From positions 288,501-352,500 of the forward strand of contig JAMPIV010012240.1 of the NCBI GenBank assembly GCA_024509875.1: a stretch of 64,000 bases of DNA, written 5' to 3'. Below, piece by piece: positions 45,520 to 57,584 of this stretch. The notes under the pieces were generated by a model. That model made no database searches and was not told the DNA's origin. It saw only the letters and a program-made list of their open reading frames with translations. Within the stretch, counting starts at the first letter, position 1, and every line of letters begins with the position of its first letter. Source of the stretch: Oreohelix idahoensis. Taxonomy: Eukaryota; Mollusca; Gastropoda; Stylommatophora; Oreohelicidae. The translations under genes and the position numbers were made by a program.

Positions 45520-45887
45520 CGAGAATTAAGATAAGCTGCAAGCTTTAGATATGCGTGAATGGCGCTCAGTGGAGTGTGGAAGGTTTTCACGTGTTTTAGT
45601 TTTTTGTTGTTGGTTTTTTGGTTCGGTTTTTGCCTTCTTCTGGCGAGACGCGTTCCTTTCAACCTATTTGGTTTTATCAGAGCGGATTTACCATCCCAAA
45701 AAAAGTCAACTCTGTTGACTGCTAACCCGATCAGCGTTGATAGATACTAAGTCCTGAAAAGGACTAACATTATCTATCTGCTAGCATAAAGCCCTAAAAA
45801 AAAAGGACTCGCCAGCGACGCCAACGCCCGACCTAGTCTGCATTTATTTAACGTGTTTTAGTGAATACGTATGGAAGGAGTCAGTCC
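45520..45887. other. Unique spacer between the 48-bp and 28-bp arrays
   Basis: No gene. GTGTTTTAGT occurs at both edges (about 45591 and 45853). Nothing else seen. Confidence 0.4.
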
Positions 45888-46473
45888 GACAGAGATGTGT
45901 GTTGAGACAGTAGCGGACAGAGATGTGTGTTGAGGCAGTAGCGGACAGAGATGTGTGTTGAGGCAGTAGTGGACAGAGATGTGTGTTGAGGCAGTAGCGG
46001 ACAGAGATGTGTGTTGAGGCAGTAGCGGACAGAGATGTGTGTTGAGACGGTAGCGGACAGAGATGTGTGTTGAGGTAGTAGCGGACAGAGATGTGTGTTG
46101 AGGCAGTAGCGGACAGAGATGTGTGTTGAGACAGTAGCGGACAGAGATGTGTGTTGAGACGGTAGCGGACAGAGATGTGTGTTGAGACAGTAGCGGACAG
46201 AGATGTGTGTTGAGGCAGTAGCGGACAGAGATGTGTGTTGAGACGGTAGCGGACAGAGATGTGTGTTGAGGCAGTAGCGGACAGAGATGTGTGTTGAGAC
46301 GGTAGCGGACAGAGATGTGTGTTGAGGCAGTAGCGGACAGAGAGGTGTGTTGAGACGGTAGCGGACAGAGATGTGTGTTGAGACAGTAGCGGACAGAGAT
46401 GTGTGTTGAGGCAGTAGCTGACAGAGATGTGTGTTGAGACAGTAGCGGACAGAGATGTGTGTTGAGGCAGTAG
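45888..46473. repeat. 28-bp minisatellite (about 21 copies)
   Basis: Unit starts GACAGAGATGTGTGTTGAG and ends CAGTAGCG or CGGTAGCG. Because 28 is not a multiple of three, the 257-codon minus-strand frame across it repeats with a 28-residue period; it is an artefact. Confidence 0.97.
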
Positions 46474-47577
46474 AGAAGAGACTAGAGAAAGGACAGTAAA
46501 GAAAGTGGTAGCTAGTGAGTAGAGCAGAGTAGAGTGGTGTACGACCAGAGGGCCATGGATGTCGTGAAGTAGCAGAAATCGTGAAGTAGCTGTTGATGTA
46601 AAGGAGTTGTGTATCACTGTGCTTTGGCTATGTTCTTTATGATTATAATTGGCCCTACGAGCATTGTGAATTAGTTAATATAAATATTTCTGGAGATTGA
46701 ACTGGTCGTTGGAGTTATTTCATTATCTAGACATCGAGTCTGACGGTGGTGTATGTTTGCTGTTAGAGCTACCACGCACCTATAGTTCCACTCACATACA
46801 CCTTGCTCGTCACAAATATGCACAGCGTCATTTCGTGTCATTTAAAATGCATTTAACGGAAACACTAGGGGAGGGGGGGAGGGGGAGGGAATGCTTCCGA
46901 GACTAAGGACCCTCTCCCACCTTGAATATGTTCCTATCTACGCCACTGGGTAAGCAGGGCACAAACTAGAAAGATAAGACAGAAAGATAAAACTGAGGGA
47001 AAAAAAAGAAATAAACAGAGGCTTAACCGATTCCTGCCAGTTATGTCCTCTACTGGTCTCGTAGCTTCCCAGGGACAAATTAATTCTGTCAAATAACATC
47101 GCAAATCAAAGTCAAAAGAACGCCCTTAACGGAAACGACCGACTACGGTAGTCCTTGGCCGCAAGTTGCTGTATATAGAACTTGTCAAACGAAACAAAGA
47201 CACGAAAATTACCGTCGAGCCAGGTGGAGCCAACAAATTATCCAAAACTACGGTCAATTAATTATTGACACAGTGGCTGAAATTGGGGACAGTGGTGGGA
47301 AGTAAATAAAATGAAAGATACTCTGTTTAGAAATCAATCAATGGTAATCAAACTATAAAACAACAGAGTGTGCACACTTGACGGTTGGACGTTTTGTCTC
47401 AAAGTAATTGATAATGAAGGGGGTGGAATTTGGGACAGAGTGCTCAGCTGAAAGTGTTAGTGAAATAAAGCTTTGCACAAAAAGGATAGATCAAAACTGA
47501 CATATGATTATTTCAAAAGAAAACGGACGACACGAAAGTAGACACGTGGGAGAAATTATAGAATAGCAAGATAAATG
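46474..47577. other. Unannotated sequence
   Basis: No gene supported. CTACGCCACTG at 46950 resembles one end of a hAT element, but no partner or target duplication was found. Confidence 0.4.
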
Positions 47578-47815
47578 GTATTCTCATAGCAGATACTGAC
47601 GTAGGAGAGTGACGTGTTTGAGACTTCGCTCAGATAAATCTCAGCTATTTAAAGCTGTGTGATTAGATCATTTCCTCTCTGCTATTGCCTTCCCTAACTC
47701 AGACCAGAGTCAGATAAAGATTATCAGACCGGAGAGTGATGTCACATTTATTTTCGAACCAGATCCCTTTGCCTTGAGAAGCACACTGTCTAATCATTCT
47801 ACCAAGGAAAAGTAG
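47578..47815 (-). mobile_element. tRNA-derived SINE (family S), fullest copy
   Basis: Read on the minus strand: a head with TTGGTAGAATGATTAGACA (A-box-like) and TCTGGTTCGAAAA (B-box-like), then CTGAGTTAGGGAAGGCAATA, ending near GTATCTGCTATGAGAATACC. Body signatures are shared with five other copies in the window. Confidence 0.75.
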
Positions 47816-48568
47816 TTTTCAAAAATAAGAAAAAAAAAAAGAGAGAAAGAATGAAAAGAAAAAAATTGTGAAACGAAAGGAAGAAAACAAAAAGTAATGA
47901 ACAGACAGGACTAAAAATAAATACAGTTATAAAGAAGTCAAGGAAGACGGACATTACAAATGTGACGAAATAGGAAAAGTAGTAAAAAGAGAAGAATTAA
48001 ACAAAGGAAGAAGAGGTGATGATTGTGGCGAATTGCTCGTGCTTTTCATTAGCCTGTGTTTTACTTATCTTCTCTCGTGTGCACTTATCATTATTTTCTC
48101 TTTACCCGTACCCACTTGTTACCGGGTGTTTTTGTGTCTTATGTTCTCAGTGGTGTTGTCTGGTTTGTCGGGCCTGCTAATGTGGCCCACGTACTTCTGA
48201 TCACGCGAATAATGTGCGCCGTTTCTTTGGCTTATAGTGATGACCTGGTTAGTGATAATAGGACCCGGTAACGATGTAAGATGAGTCAATACAGAATAAC
48301 CAACTGGCACGGATAAACACTGTACTCGTTGGGAGAGTTAGTGTTGACAACATATTTATTCATGACGAAATTTTACATCAGTAGTTCACAGACACTCTTC
48401 ATCAGCAATGGTCATGGTAGAAAAGGTACATAGTCAATAACAATCAACATGGACGTTGACCGACCGCACTAGCCGCTACCGCGTCAAGGTTAGCGGAAGC
48501 TCTACGGCAACGGATTTGTAGGGTACATGGGTTTACCACAATGACCATGTTAGAAACTTTGAGCAAAT

Positions 48569-48573
<5 letters not shown>
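47816..48573. other. Unannotated A-rich sequence
   Basis: Purine-rich stretch at 47820-48010, then unique sequence. Two short opposed open frames at 48056-48310 have no domain. Confidence 0.4.

Positions 48574-48661
<88 letters not shown>
48574..48661. repeat. (TA)n microsatellite, about 88 bp
   Basis: Uninterrupted TA dinucleotide run, self-complementary. Confidence 0.99.
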
Positions 48662-48667
<6 letters not shown>

Positions 48668-50027
48668 ACGATCCCATAAACTCCTAGCATTAGCGTGGCG
48701 CACACTAGCAGCTTGACATATCTGGTCGAGCTGAAGCTCTGCCATAACGTTACAGGAGACTTAAGTATCGGAAGCGAGATACTTAAAACGAGCCGTTTCT
48801 GGCTAAATAATCACAATAAAAGCTTCTTGGCATAGCTTCTTCAAGAAGAGCATATTCGTCTTTCAGATGATCATAATTACTTTATAACAGTGTCTTCCCT
48901 AGACTTGAGTAAGAACGTACTAATCAATCACGTATATTCACGACGATAGTTATGTGAATCTGCCTCTCGGACATAGTCCGTATCTAAACAAATCACTGTT
49001 CATTACGCGCCATACCACGCTTCACGCTGGTGCATGGTCGTACGCAAATAACATTAGAAAAATATCATTGCTGTGCTCATATGCACGTCTGAAAATACCA
49101 GGCGTGTATATGAGAGCTTTAAACATTTATCTGACCCTCAATGAATATAAAGTATTTAACACACTCTTTCTAATTTGCACGCAGCGATTCAGGTTGTGGG
49201 CTGTTATCTTGACCGCTGACCTGTTTTGAAATTACATTGACTCCCATCTGTGCAGGGGGAGATTTTTGTGTACGGTTGCGTCACAGTTTCCAGTCTCAAG
49301 TACTGAGTCAGGGTAATTGAACAACCTTTGTTAAAGTAGACACCGGCGGGGCAATACTTGTCTTACGTCAGGACGGTCAGTTTCGTGTACTGATAATCGG
49401 GAGATAAACTGCAAATCTGTTTAAAACACACGGGAAGTTACCTTTGGTGTGGCATGAAAAATAGGTAATACTTCCGGAGATGGACTCAGCGTTTGTCAAC
49501 ATTTATGATAACAATCTAAACTGAAGCTAAATCATAAGTTATAAACATAAGTCCTAAAAACCACCGGTAGCGTTCATATCTTATTTGGGAGGATTTTGAA
49601 ATCGCATGTTGTCATGCGGGAATTTCATGAGAGGAGTGGGGGAGCACATCTTTACAAATTTCAGACATTCGAATATGCTTAATCTAGATGAATTATATTA
49701 AAATAGACTTATGATTTTAGACACCCGCGTAGGAAGCTGGAAGCGTTGGCAAAAGTTTTTTTTTTTAAACATGTAGCACAATGGCACGGTGTTCCATTAC
49801 GTAAAGTCGACATTGTCAGAGAAGCCAGGGCAAAAGAAAAACAGGATTCCAATAGAGAGGCCCGAACCAAGTATTGAGGATCTTCTGAGATTCACCAGAA
49901 ACAAAATTCAAATTTATAATACTGGAAACCGCACAGTCCTCGGAACCTATTTACAGCATAATAGTGAGGCTTTAATTAACATTCATACCCTGACTACATG
50001 TAAGACGGCCTCATAACCAGTGGTCTG
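48662..50027. other. Unannotated sequence
   Basis: No gene supported. An open frame of 75 codons at 49789-50016 just upstream of the LINE RT fragment has no domain I recognise. Confidence 0.4.
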
Positions 50028-50526
50028 CCATTATTGAAAAGACTTTTGACAGTATAGTGATGACCTTGTCTATGGAAAATACTGAGAGCTTATGGAATTC
50101 CAAGCTGCATAGTGTCAATCATTAAAAAGCCTCTATGCCAACTTTACGTGTAGCGTAGGACAGGGCAACCTAACCTTTGAGGTGAAGACAGGAGTACGAC
50201 AGGGATGCCCCTTATCAACCACTATATTTTTAACAGTCATAGACTGGGTGATGCGTAGACAACAGAGGGCAGTCCAAGAGGAATAAGATGGACTACATTT
50301 TCTACATTGGAAGATCTAGAATATGCAGATGACATTGCACTACTAGCACATTCACATCAACACATCCAGGAAAAAACGGATAGACAATAAGTGTAGCCAG
50401 CAGGTGGGCTTGAACATCAATTTAAAGAAGACAGAGGTCATGACGCTCAATGTGAGCAGCCCTGAGCCCATAACAGTAAGGAATCAACAACTGGAAAAGA
50501 CAGACACTTTCACATACCTAGGATGC
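50028..50526 (+). pseudogene. RTE-like LINE reverse transcriptase, 5' part
   Basis: Frameshifted but readable: KTFDSI, AYGIP, VKTGVRQGCPLS (RT domain 4), LEYADDIALLAHS (catalytic YADD at about 50325-50336), KKTEVMTLNV, and DTFTYLGC at the end. The order matches RT domains 3-7 of RTE-type elements. The protein is cut at GGATGC (50526) by a 2.07-kb insertion and resumes in frame at 52605. No endonuclease domain was found upstream, so it is 5'-truncated. Confidence 0.88.
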
Positions 50527-52604
50527 TGTCGTGTGGTGAGTCACTGGGGCAACTACAACAGTAGTTTTTGTCTGGAATAGTCTATGAGATATTAGATATA
50601 AGGTCTCTAGAAATTGGCTCGTTAAGAAAGAATAAAGACCGATTCGAGATAGGGACAAGAAGACAGGAATGCGAATGCTTTCCACTGGACAGTGTTTTCT
50701 AATTAATTATGGAAAGAGTTCTGTTTCCCCACGACCTTAGCTTCTGCCCTTAGATCCCGTAAAGAAAAAGCCCCCAACCTCATCTGAGTAGAGAAAGGTT
50801 CCTATAGGTGAATATGTAACACCGACAGCACGAGTGATACATTAACAAACTCTTGATAATGATCAACCGATCGTTGGGTTTATTAATGAAATATCCACAC
50901 ATATACGGTTAGTAATGGTTAGAACATGATGATGGTGAAAGACGATTCACACAAAACACACAGATGAGATAATAAAATAACAGTTAATTAAGTAATAGTT
51001 AATTAAGAATGAACTGGTGTAAAGTGAAATGATGATGTGATATGATACGTGTTACCAAAATGGTGAGTACTCTACACAGTCCATGTGTCTCTAAATGCTT
51101 CTCCTAGATATGAGGATTCACATGTATGCATAAAATGTCCCAAGTTTTTATACGTTATGTCGAGTGGGGTATCTCTAAGCTGAGGACGTTCTGATGAATA
51201 CTGTTGTCGTACGGAGAACGCTGACGAGATATCTATGTATATTCCTTCACTGTTTGAGTATATCTCTGTAGTGTTGATCAACAGTTAATAGTTGTCATAT
51301 GAACAAAAGGTCTGTTGTCTAATTTCCCGAGGGTACTGGTCAGACTGGATATCTTCAGGAAATGTTAGTGATATGTAGACTCATAATCTTGCGTATGTAG
51401 TCGTGATTCATATACTTTCGAGTCTGCTTCATAAAATGCGCTTAAGAGTGTGTTGCACGTGGTATAAATATGCGATTCCTCTTTTGAGCTCTTTTGCTTG
51501 ACTTCAGATAATAATGATCTTTCGAGTGATTATAATTTATGATGACTCTGTATTGAACTTGTGATAACTCTGTATTGAACTTGTGAGCAAGCAGTATATG
51601 GTGACGAAAAATGCTGCGTCCACCTTATGACTTGTGGGTGAGACAATATTCCTTTTTAATTGAGGAATGAAAGATGTCCTATGGCGAATTCTGCTAGCCA
51701 AATGTCCGTTTTTGATAACTTATTTCTGGTTAGACGTCAGACACGTTGCGTGTAGACTCAGACTTCTGATGAACTGAAGACACACAAAAGTCTTCGTAAG
51801 TTTTCACATTTAACATCACTGGTTGACTTGCATTTAAACTATTGCTCATTATTCATCTCTCTCTCTCTCTGAGTTCAATTCTAATGATGTTAAATATCTT
51901 GTGCATGAGAGTGTGTGCGCATGGGAGACTGTGAGGTTAAAATAAACAAAAATAAGAAAATGTATTAATAAGTATAAGATCTACTAACCTTCTTTTCCCT
52001 TCGCAAAATCCTTTAAGAACACAATTAATCACAGAACTGAATTATCATCCACTCTGAATAAATACGTGTATTAGGCTATGCGTTTTTGGGTTTAATCTCT
52101 TCCTCACAAGGTAAAAAACTGGACTGCTTCACTCTAGTAGATTATGCGGTATTATATATTTCTGGAAGTCACCTGGCCAAGCTGGGCGTCCAATGTGGTA
52201 AACCAACGCTTGTCTGAACCGCGGCCGACTATAGATAACACCATTACAGCATGAGACGTTTTCCCCTGGCCAATCTGGGCGTCCAATGTGGTGTCACAGA
52301 AATTACAGCATGCCCAGATGTTGGATTCGGATGACCATATGTGTTTTTACCAGATTTATCACGATGCAATGTGGGCTTCAAACGATAATGTCGGGCATGG
52401 CGACTCAATCAAAGGACTTTTATTTCCCCCGATGAAAGAACAAATGTGGTTCTCTAGATACCGGTCGCGAGTAATCACAACGATGAAATAGCAAATGTGG
52501 GTCGCACATATGAGATGAAAGAGCAAATGTCGGAGAAAATACAATACGAAAGATGTAGGAAAAGATAGAGCAATAAGGCCTTTGCGCTCGTTTATCACAG
52601 ATGC
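50522..52604. mobile_element. 2.07-kb TG...CA insertion with 5-bp target duplication (solo LTR or deleted LTR element)
   Basis: The insert 50527-52599 begins TGTCGTGTGGTG and ends TTTATCACA, flanked by GATGC (50522-50526 and 52600-52604). Removing it with one GATGC restores the LINE frame exactly (YLGC, then IVTPDGG). The TG...CA ends and 5-bp duplication indicate an LTR-type integrase product. I see no paired LTRs and no coding motif. A short repeat GGCGTCCAATGTGGT at about 52180 and 52275 resembles an LTR/primer-site junction. It may be a long solo LTR or a shrunken element; orientation is unknown. Confidence 0.8.
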
Positions 52605-52850
52605 ATAGTAACACCAGATGGTGGAGCGAGCAAAGACATTAACAACAGAATGAACAAAGCAAGAACAGCCTTTTTTATTCTAAACAACATCTGGAAGTCG
52701 TCTCAGTACAGCACAAGCACAAAATTAAGATTATATCAGAGCTGTGTATTTTCTGTGCTTCTCTATGGCGCGGAATGCTGGAGAGTGACAGAGAAGGAAA
52801 TGTCGAAATTGTCCTCTTTCCACACAACACAATATTTACTCTTGTTAAGC
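52605..52850 (+). pseudogene. RTE-like LINE reverse transcriptase, 3' part
   Basis: Reads IVTPDGGASKDINNRM, KARTAFFILNNIW, TKLRLYQSCVFSVLLYGAE, CWRVTEKEMSKLSSFHTT, the usual thumb/C-terminal region of RTE-like LINE proteins. It continues 50028-50526 across the insertion. Similarity ends after SFHTT, where the protein normally goes on for about 100 residues, so the 3' end is also lost. Confidence 0.88.
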
Positions 52851-52969
52851 TGTAATTGATTATTCATTTTTTTAATGTAAATACACATTGATAGTTGATT
52901 TAATTAGTATTTAATAAGAGTGAAGCGAACACGTATGAATCAGTTATTTTAAATATTTAATACAACAGC

Positions 52970-53175
52970 GCTACTAAAGTAATATTTTACTGAATAATTC
53001 AGTTGTGCGCCCAGAAGCGAGCAAATATGTCTTTATCCTCTTTGAAGGGGCAGGCAGATAATAAATTCATGACGGCTTAGATGGTCTCAGCGTTGTGCTT
53101 TATGTCTGAAAAATCCTATGAGGACCCTTTAAAATAGAAGCACCATCTTTCTATTTACAACAATGCCAAGAGTAA
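52970..53175. repeat. Dispersed repeat, second copy (see 25881-26365)
   Basis: Matches the sequence around the SINE at 25961, without the SINE. It therefore serves as an empty-site comparison. Confidence 0.6.
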
Positions 53176-53231
53176 TATAGCAAGCACATTCATGTAATCT
53201 CGGCAAGACTCGTTAGACAAAAATGTCGTGT

Positions 53232-53600
53232 ACTTACAGATAAACTTACAGACGAATTTACAGATAAACGTACAGATAAACTTACATATAAACTTACAGA
53301 TAAACTTACAGATGAGCTTACAGATAAACTTACAGATAAACTTACAGATAAACTTACAGATAAAATTACAGATAAACTTACAGATGAGCTTACAGATGAG
53401 CTTACAGATAATCTTACAGATGAGCTTACAGATGAGTTTATAGACAAACCTACAAATAAACTTACAAATAAACCTACAAATAAACTTAAAGATACACTTA
53501 CAGATGAACTTACAGATGACCTTACAGATAAACTTACAGAAAAACTTACAGATGAACTAATAGATGAACTCACAGATGGACTAACAGATGAATTTAAAGA
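53232..53600. repeat. 12-bp minisatellite (about 30 copies)
   Basis: Unit ACTTACAGATAA with ACAGATGAGCTT and CTACAAATAAAC variants. The long minus-strand Ser/Val/Leu frame is an artefact. Confidence 0.96.
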
Positions 53601-53730
53601 CTCTCTAACCACACGACTTGTGTTTCTATTATCAGGTCAAGAGAGAGTACATAATTCCAGACTTACTATACAACGTATGCTTCATCGAAATGAGATTAGA
53701 GATAGCAAGATGGAGGTCAATAGAGAGAGA

Positions 53731-54006
53731 GAGAGAACGAACGAACGAACGAACTTTATTTTCAAAGGGTTAAGAATTGGGCACGCAGGCCCGTCTGACA
53801 TTCTGCCCTTCCTCTCTCTCTCATCATGTATACTAATATCCTTTCATCCTCACATTTACTTTAAGCATTATTAAGGCATTTATCATTATAAAAGTAATAT
53901 TACATTTGCAATAATCATCATAATTAAAGTGTTTTTAAAATAAAATAAAAAAAATATTAAAAAAAAAAAAAAAAAAAAAATTGATAATAATAATGAATTT
54001 GAAAAA

Positions 54007-54037
<31 letters not shown>

Positions 54038-54299
54038 ACAACAACAACAAAAAACAATAACAACAAGACATAAGAATCGAATTCTTCGTACTGTAAATTA
54101 GTGATTTGAGACATATTCAGAGGTATGTTATGAGAACTTGTAAAATGTTCATACGGTGTTCAACTGAATGACTCAGGGACTTTTTTTTTTTTTTTTTTTT
54201 TTTTGGGTTCATCAAGATGAGGTGGGTAAACAGTTACTTTCCTCGCTGTCTTTGCGTCCCAAACTCAAGACCAGAATCAGACAAGATCGATAGTTAGAT
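53731..54299. repeat. Low-complexity cluster: (ACGA)n, poly(A), (AAAT)n, poly(T), SINE scrap
   Basis: (GA)n/(ACGA)n at 53725-53756, about 30 A at 53957-53981, (AAAT)n at 54004-54040, and about 24 T at 54181-54204. At 54205-54290 there is a family S SINE scrap (TTTCCTCGCTGTCTTTGCGT, then AACTCAAGACCAGAATCAG), minus orientation. The segment 53756-53880 resembles the 3' tail of the LINE at 54300-55403 (ATTCT.CC.TCCTCT.TC), possibly a second copy. Confidence 0.7.
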
Positions 54300-54605
54300 A
54301 GACATATATGAAAGCAATTAATTTGCCAAGAGTTGAAAATCGGACACAGTCCCCTCTTGCATTCTTCCATCCTCTTGCTCATCTTTTATTACTGTTACTC
54401 AACATTCTCCAGCGTACTGAAAGTATTAATTTAAGGGCAGTGCAACATTACAAGGAAGTATAACAGCATACATTAACAGTACCTGATCATAAAATTAAGA
54501 ATATAAGTTATTAAGAATATAATATTAAGAATAAGTATATTGTAATGAAAACTAGATCATCAGCGCCTCCATACAGTATATTAGATAAAAGTACAACACA
54601 ATCAG

Positions 54606-55403
54606 TTAGGGTGGCGTATAATCAGTACTCATAAAGTATTTGAACAGTATACGATTGTATGAGTAAGGACTGTGCGTGTTTTTCAGGTCATTGGGAAGAT
54701 TGTTCCAAAGATGAGCAGCTGAGTAAGCCAAACTAGTTTTAAATAGGTCAAGCCTGGGCTTGGGTACCTGTAATTTGTTTAAGCGCTGACTACGTCTGTC
54801 ATTGTATTTTAAAAGCGGCCAAAGATACTTTGGAGCATTCTGTGACATGATTTTGTGAATAAATTTCCCTTTGTTAAAGAGGAAGCGCTTCCTGAGGGGT
54901 AATATTTGAAGATAATTATATAAATCTATACAATGTGATTGGTGTTTATCACCAACAAGGCGCATTGCGCGTTTTTGAAGTGAGTGGAGCCTTTTTGTGT
55001 TGGAGACAGAACAACCATCCCAGATTGTGGAACAATAGTCTAGATGCGTATGTATATGAGATATGTAGAACATTTTCCCTGCCTTTTCATACAGGAAATG
55101 TTTAATTTTGGCTAATTGGTAAACTTTTTGTGCTGTTAGCTTTGTGAGTGCATGTACATGTGAGTTCCAACTTAGGTGTTGGTCAACAGTGATACCTAGA
55201 GTTCTGTGTTCATTTACGTTTTCAATTAGTGATGTTCCAATGAAGAGCTGAAGTGTTGTTTTCTGCAAGTTTTGTAGTTTTTGTCTGGTTGATATTAACA
55301 TACATTTTGTTTTACTAATATTTATTTGCATGCGATTCTCGTTGCTCCACGTAATAAGATTATGTGTATCGTTTTGTAAAGATTGTTCTAGTGTGGTGCA
55401 ACA
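54606..55403 (-). pseudogene. Non-LTR retrotransposon reverse-transcriptase C-terminal half
   Basis: A continuous minus-strand frame of about 265 residues starting CCTTLEQSLQNDTHNLITWS, then NISKTKCMLIS, RTLGITVDQHLSW (RT domain 7/thumb), YCSTIWDG, LHSLQKRAMRLV, RKRFLFNKGKFIHKIM, FKTSLAYSAAHLWNNLP, ending YFMSTDY. This is the RT C-terminus of the Jockey/CR1/Rex-like group that lacks an RNase H. The frame has no internal stop, so it is fairly recent. It is 5'-truncated exactly at a GA-rich microsatellite (55404-55490), and the apparent start in that repeat is not genuine. The 3' untranslated region continues to about 54300. Confidence 0.88.
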
Positions 55404-55490
55404 TTGAGAGAGAGAACGAGAGAGAGAACGAGAGATAAAGAGATAGAAAGAGAGAGAGAGAACGAGAGAAAGAGAGAACGTAGGTTTGAT
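55404..55490. repeat. (GA)n/(GAGAACGAGA)n microsatellite
   Basis: Purine-only run at the 5' truncation point of the LINE. Confidence 0.95.
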
Positions 55491-56097
55491 CTGATTAATC
55501 AAAGTTAACCTCCACTAGAATAGTACAAATCACACTCGTGTATTCTCTGTGAAGACGTCTCACATTGCGTCCCATACAGTCCATTCATAGAAATTTGTAT
55601 GGAAGAAATTCTCGTTAAGCCCAGCACACCATATTCATAGAGACCAGTCTGGTATGTACTTTAGTTTTATCATTTCTAGAGCGTTCTTCCACAATTTCTA
55701 GTCTATGACATTTGCGCGGTTTGCTAGTACGTTTGTAAGTATAATTGAAAATTCTCCATCTATAAATTTCCTCCACTCTGTCCCACCTCTTATCAGTTCA
55801 ACTGGTTGAAAATGGTGCGTAAGTGCTTGTGGAAAATTCACAGCAAACGGTTTCTCAGCTAAAGTTCTGGACTTAATTGGAAGATACCAAAATGTTTGAA
55901 TTAGTTTAGAGACGACGGCTGGTGAAATGTTAATAGAATAAAAACTTTAGAATTGGCAATATTTCATTGGGTCTAAAGTCATTTACTTTAAGATTGTTCG
56001 TGGGCAATCACGTGACGTGCACATGATAAAAGTACACGAGATGTTTAATTAGGACAAGGTGTTTTATATCATCTTCCTCTTTTCGACTCAGCTCTCT
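55491..56097. other. Unannotated sequence
   Basis: No gene, array or transposon end seen. Confidence 0.4.
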
Positions 56098-56501
56098 GTC
56101 AAGTATCAGCTTCTCATTATTTCACGTGAAGTCATCCTTGATTAGGCGACATATTCCTCCCTGTGAAGTATCAGCCTCATTATTTCACGTGAAGTCATGA
56201 TTGATTAGGCGACATATTCCTCCCTGTGAAGTATCAGCTTCTCATTATTTCACGTGAAGTCATCCTTGATTAGGCGACATATTCCTCCCTGTGAAGTATC
56301 AGCCTCATTATTTCACGTGAAGTCATCCTTGATTAGGCGACATATTCCTCCCTGTGAAGTATCAGCCTCATTATTTCAGCCTCATTATTTCACGTGAAGT
56401 CATCCTTGATTAAGCGACATATTCCTCCCTGTTAAGTATCAGCCTCATTATTTCACGTGCAGTCATCCTTGATTAGGCGATATGTTCCTCCCTGTGAAAC
56501 A
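56098..56501. repeat. 63/66-bp minisatellite (about 6.5 copies)
   Basis: Unit contains AAGTATCAGCCTCATTATTT, CACGTGAAGTCATCCTTGAT and TAGGCGACATATTCCTCCCT. Copies alternate between CAGCTTCTCATT and CAGCCTCATT (3-bp difference), and one copy has an internal partial duplication near 56370. Confidence 0.95.
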
Positions 56502-56529
56502 TTTTGCTTTCATTATTTCATGAGAAACA

Positions 56530-56650
56530 TATATATATATATGCCCATGTGGGGAGGAGAAACAAACAAACAAACAGTAGAACATGTACTCTCAAATTGT
56601 CGGCTCCACGAGAGAAGCAGGGTGGCGGCATGGCCTTGTCCAATCCTGTG
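56530..56650 (+). other. Possible LINE zinc-knuckle scrap
   Basis: One frame reads QTVEHVLSNCRLHERSR, like the ETVEHVLxxC tail of LINE proteins. Only about 17 residues, so tentative. Confidence 0.25.
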
Positions 56651-56774
56651 TTGAGGGAGAAACTGTCTGGTGACGATAGAAGCCTGAGACAGACCGCCAG
56701 CTCTATGTGAGAGATAGACGTGGTTATATGAGAGCGAACAAAGAAGTAGTAGTTATCTTTGACATTGGTTTGTC

Positions 56775-57584
56775 TTCTACTTGTATACCTGTCTACTTGT
56801 CTACCTGTCTACTTGTATACCTGTCTACTTGTATACCTGTCTACTTGTATACCTGTCTACTTGTCTACCTGTCTACTTGTCTACCTGTCTACTTGTCTAC
56901 CTGCCTACTTGTATACCTGTCTACTTGTATACCTGTCTACTTGTATACCTGTCTACTTGTATACCTGTTTACTTGTATACCTGTTTACTTGTATACATGT
57001 CTACCTGTCTACTTGTCTACCTGTCTACTTGTCTACCTGTCTACTTGTATACCTGTCTACTTGTCTACCTGCCTACTTGTATACCTGTCTACTTGTATAC
57101 CTGTCTACTTGTATACCTGTCTACTTGTATACCTGTCTACTTGTATACCTGTTTACTTGTATACCTGTCTACTTGTATACCTGTCTACTTGTATACCTGT
57201 CTACTTGTCTACCTGTCTACTTGTCTACCTGTCTACTTGTATACCTGTCTACTTGTATACTTGTCTACTTGTATACCTGTCTACATGTATAACTGTTTAC
57301 TTGTATACCTGTCTACTTGTATACCTGTCTACTTGTATACTTGTCTACTTGTCTACTTGTATACATGTCTACTTGTATACATGTCTACTTGTCTACTTGT
57401 ATACCTGTCTACTTGTATACCTGTCTACTTGTATACCTGTCTACTTGTATACCTGTCTACTTGTATACCTGTCTACTTGTATACCTGTCTATACTTGTAT
57501 ACCTGTCTACTTGTATACTTGTCTACTTGTATACATGTCTACTTGTATACCTGTTTACTTGTATACCTGTCTACTTGTATACCT
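56775..57584. repeat. 16-bp minisatellite (about 50 copies)
   Basis: Unit ACCTGTCTACTTGTAT with C/T and A/C variants. Because 16 is not a multiple of three, all three plus frames encode the same 16-residue Val/Tyr/Leu/Cys/Thr pattern in rotated phase, giving several 170-307-codon artefact frames. Confidence 0.97.

Noticed and set aside
44273..45662. Minus-strand open frames of 422 and 347 codons
   Set aside because: 48-bp array plus antisense LINE, SINE and LTR sequence; the peptide is a 16-residue cycle.
45844..46617. 257-codon minus-strand frame
   Set aside because: 28-bp array; no unique sequence apart from short flanks.
46935..46950. hAT terminal repeat (CTACGCCACTG)
   Set aside because: No partner terminus or 8-bp duplication found.
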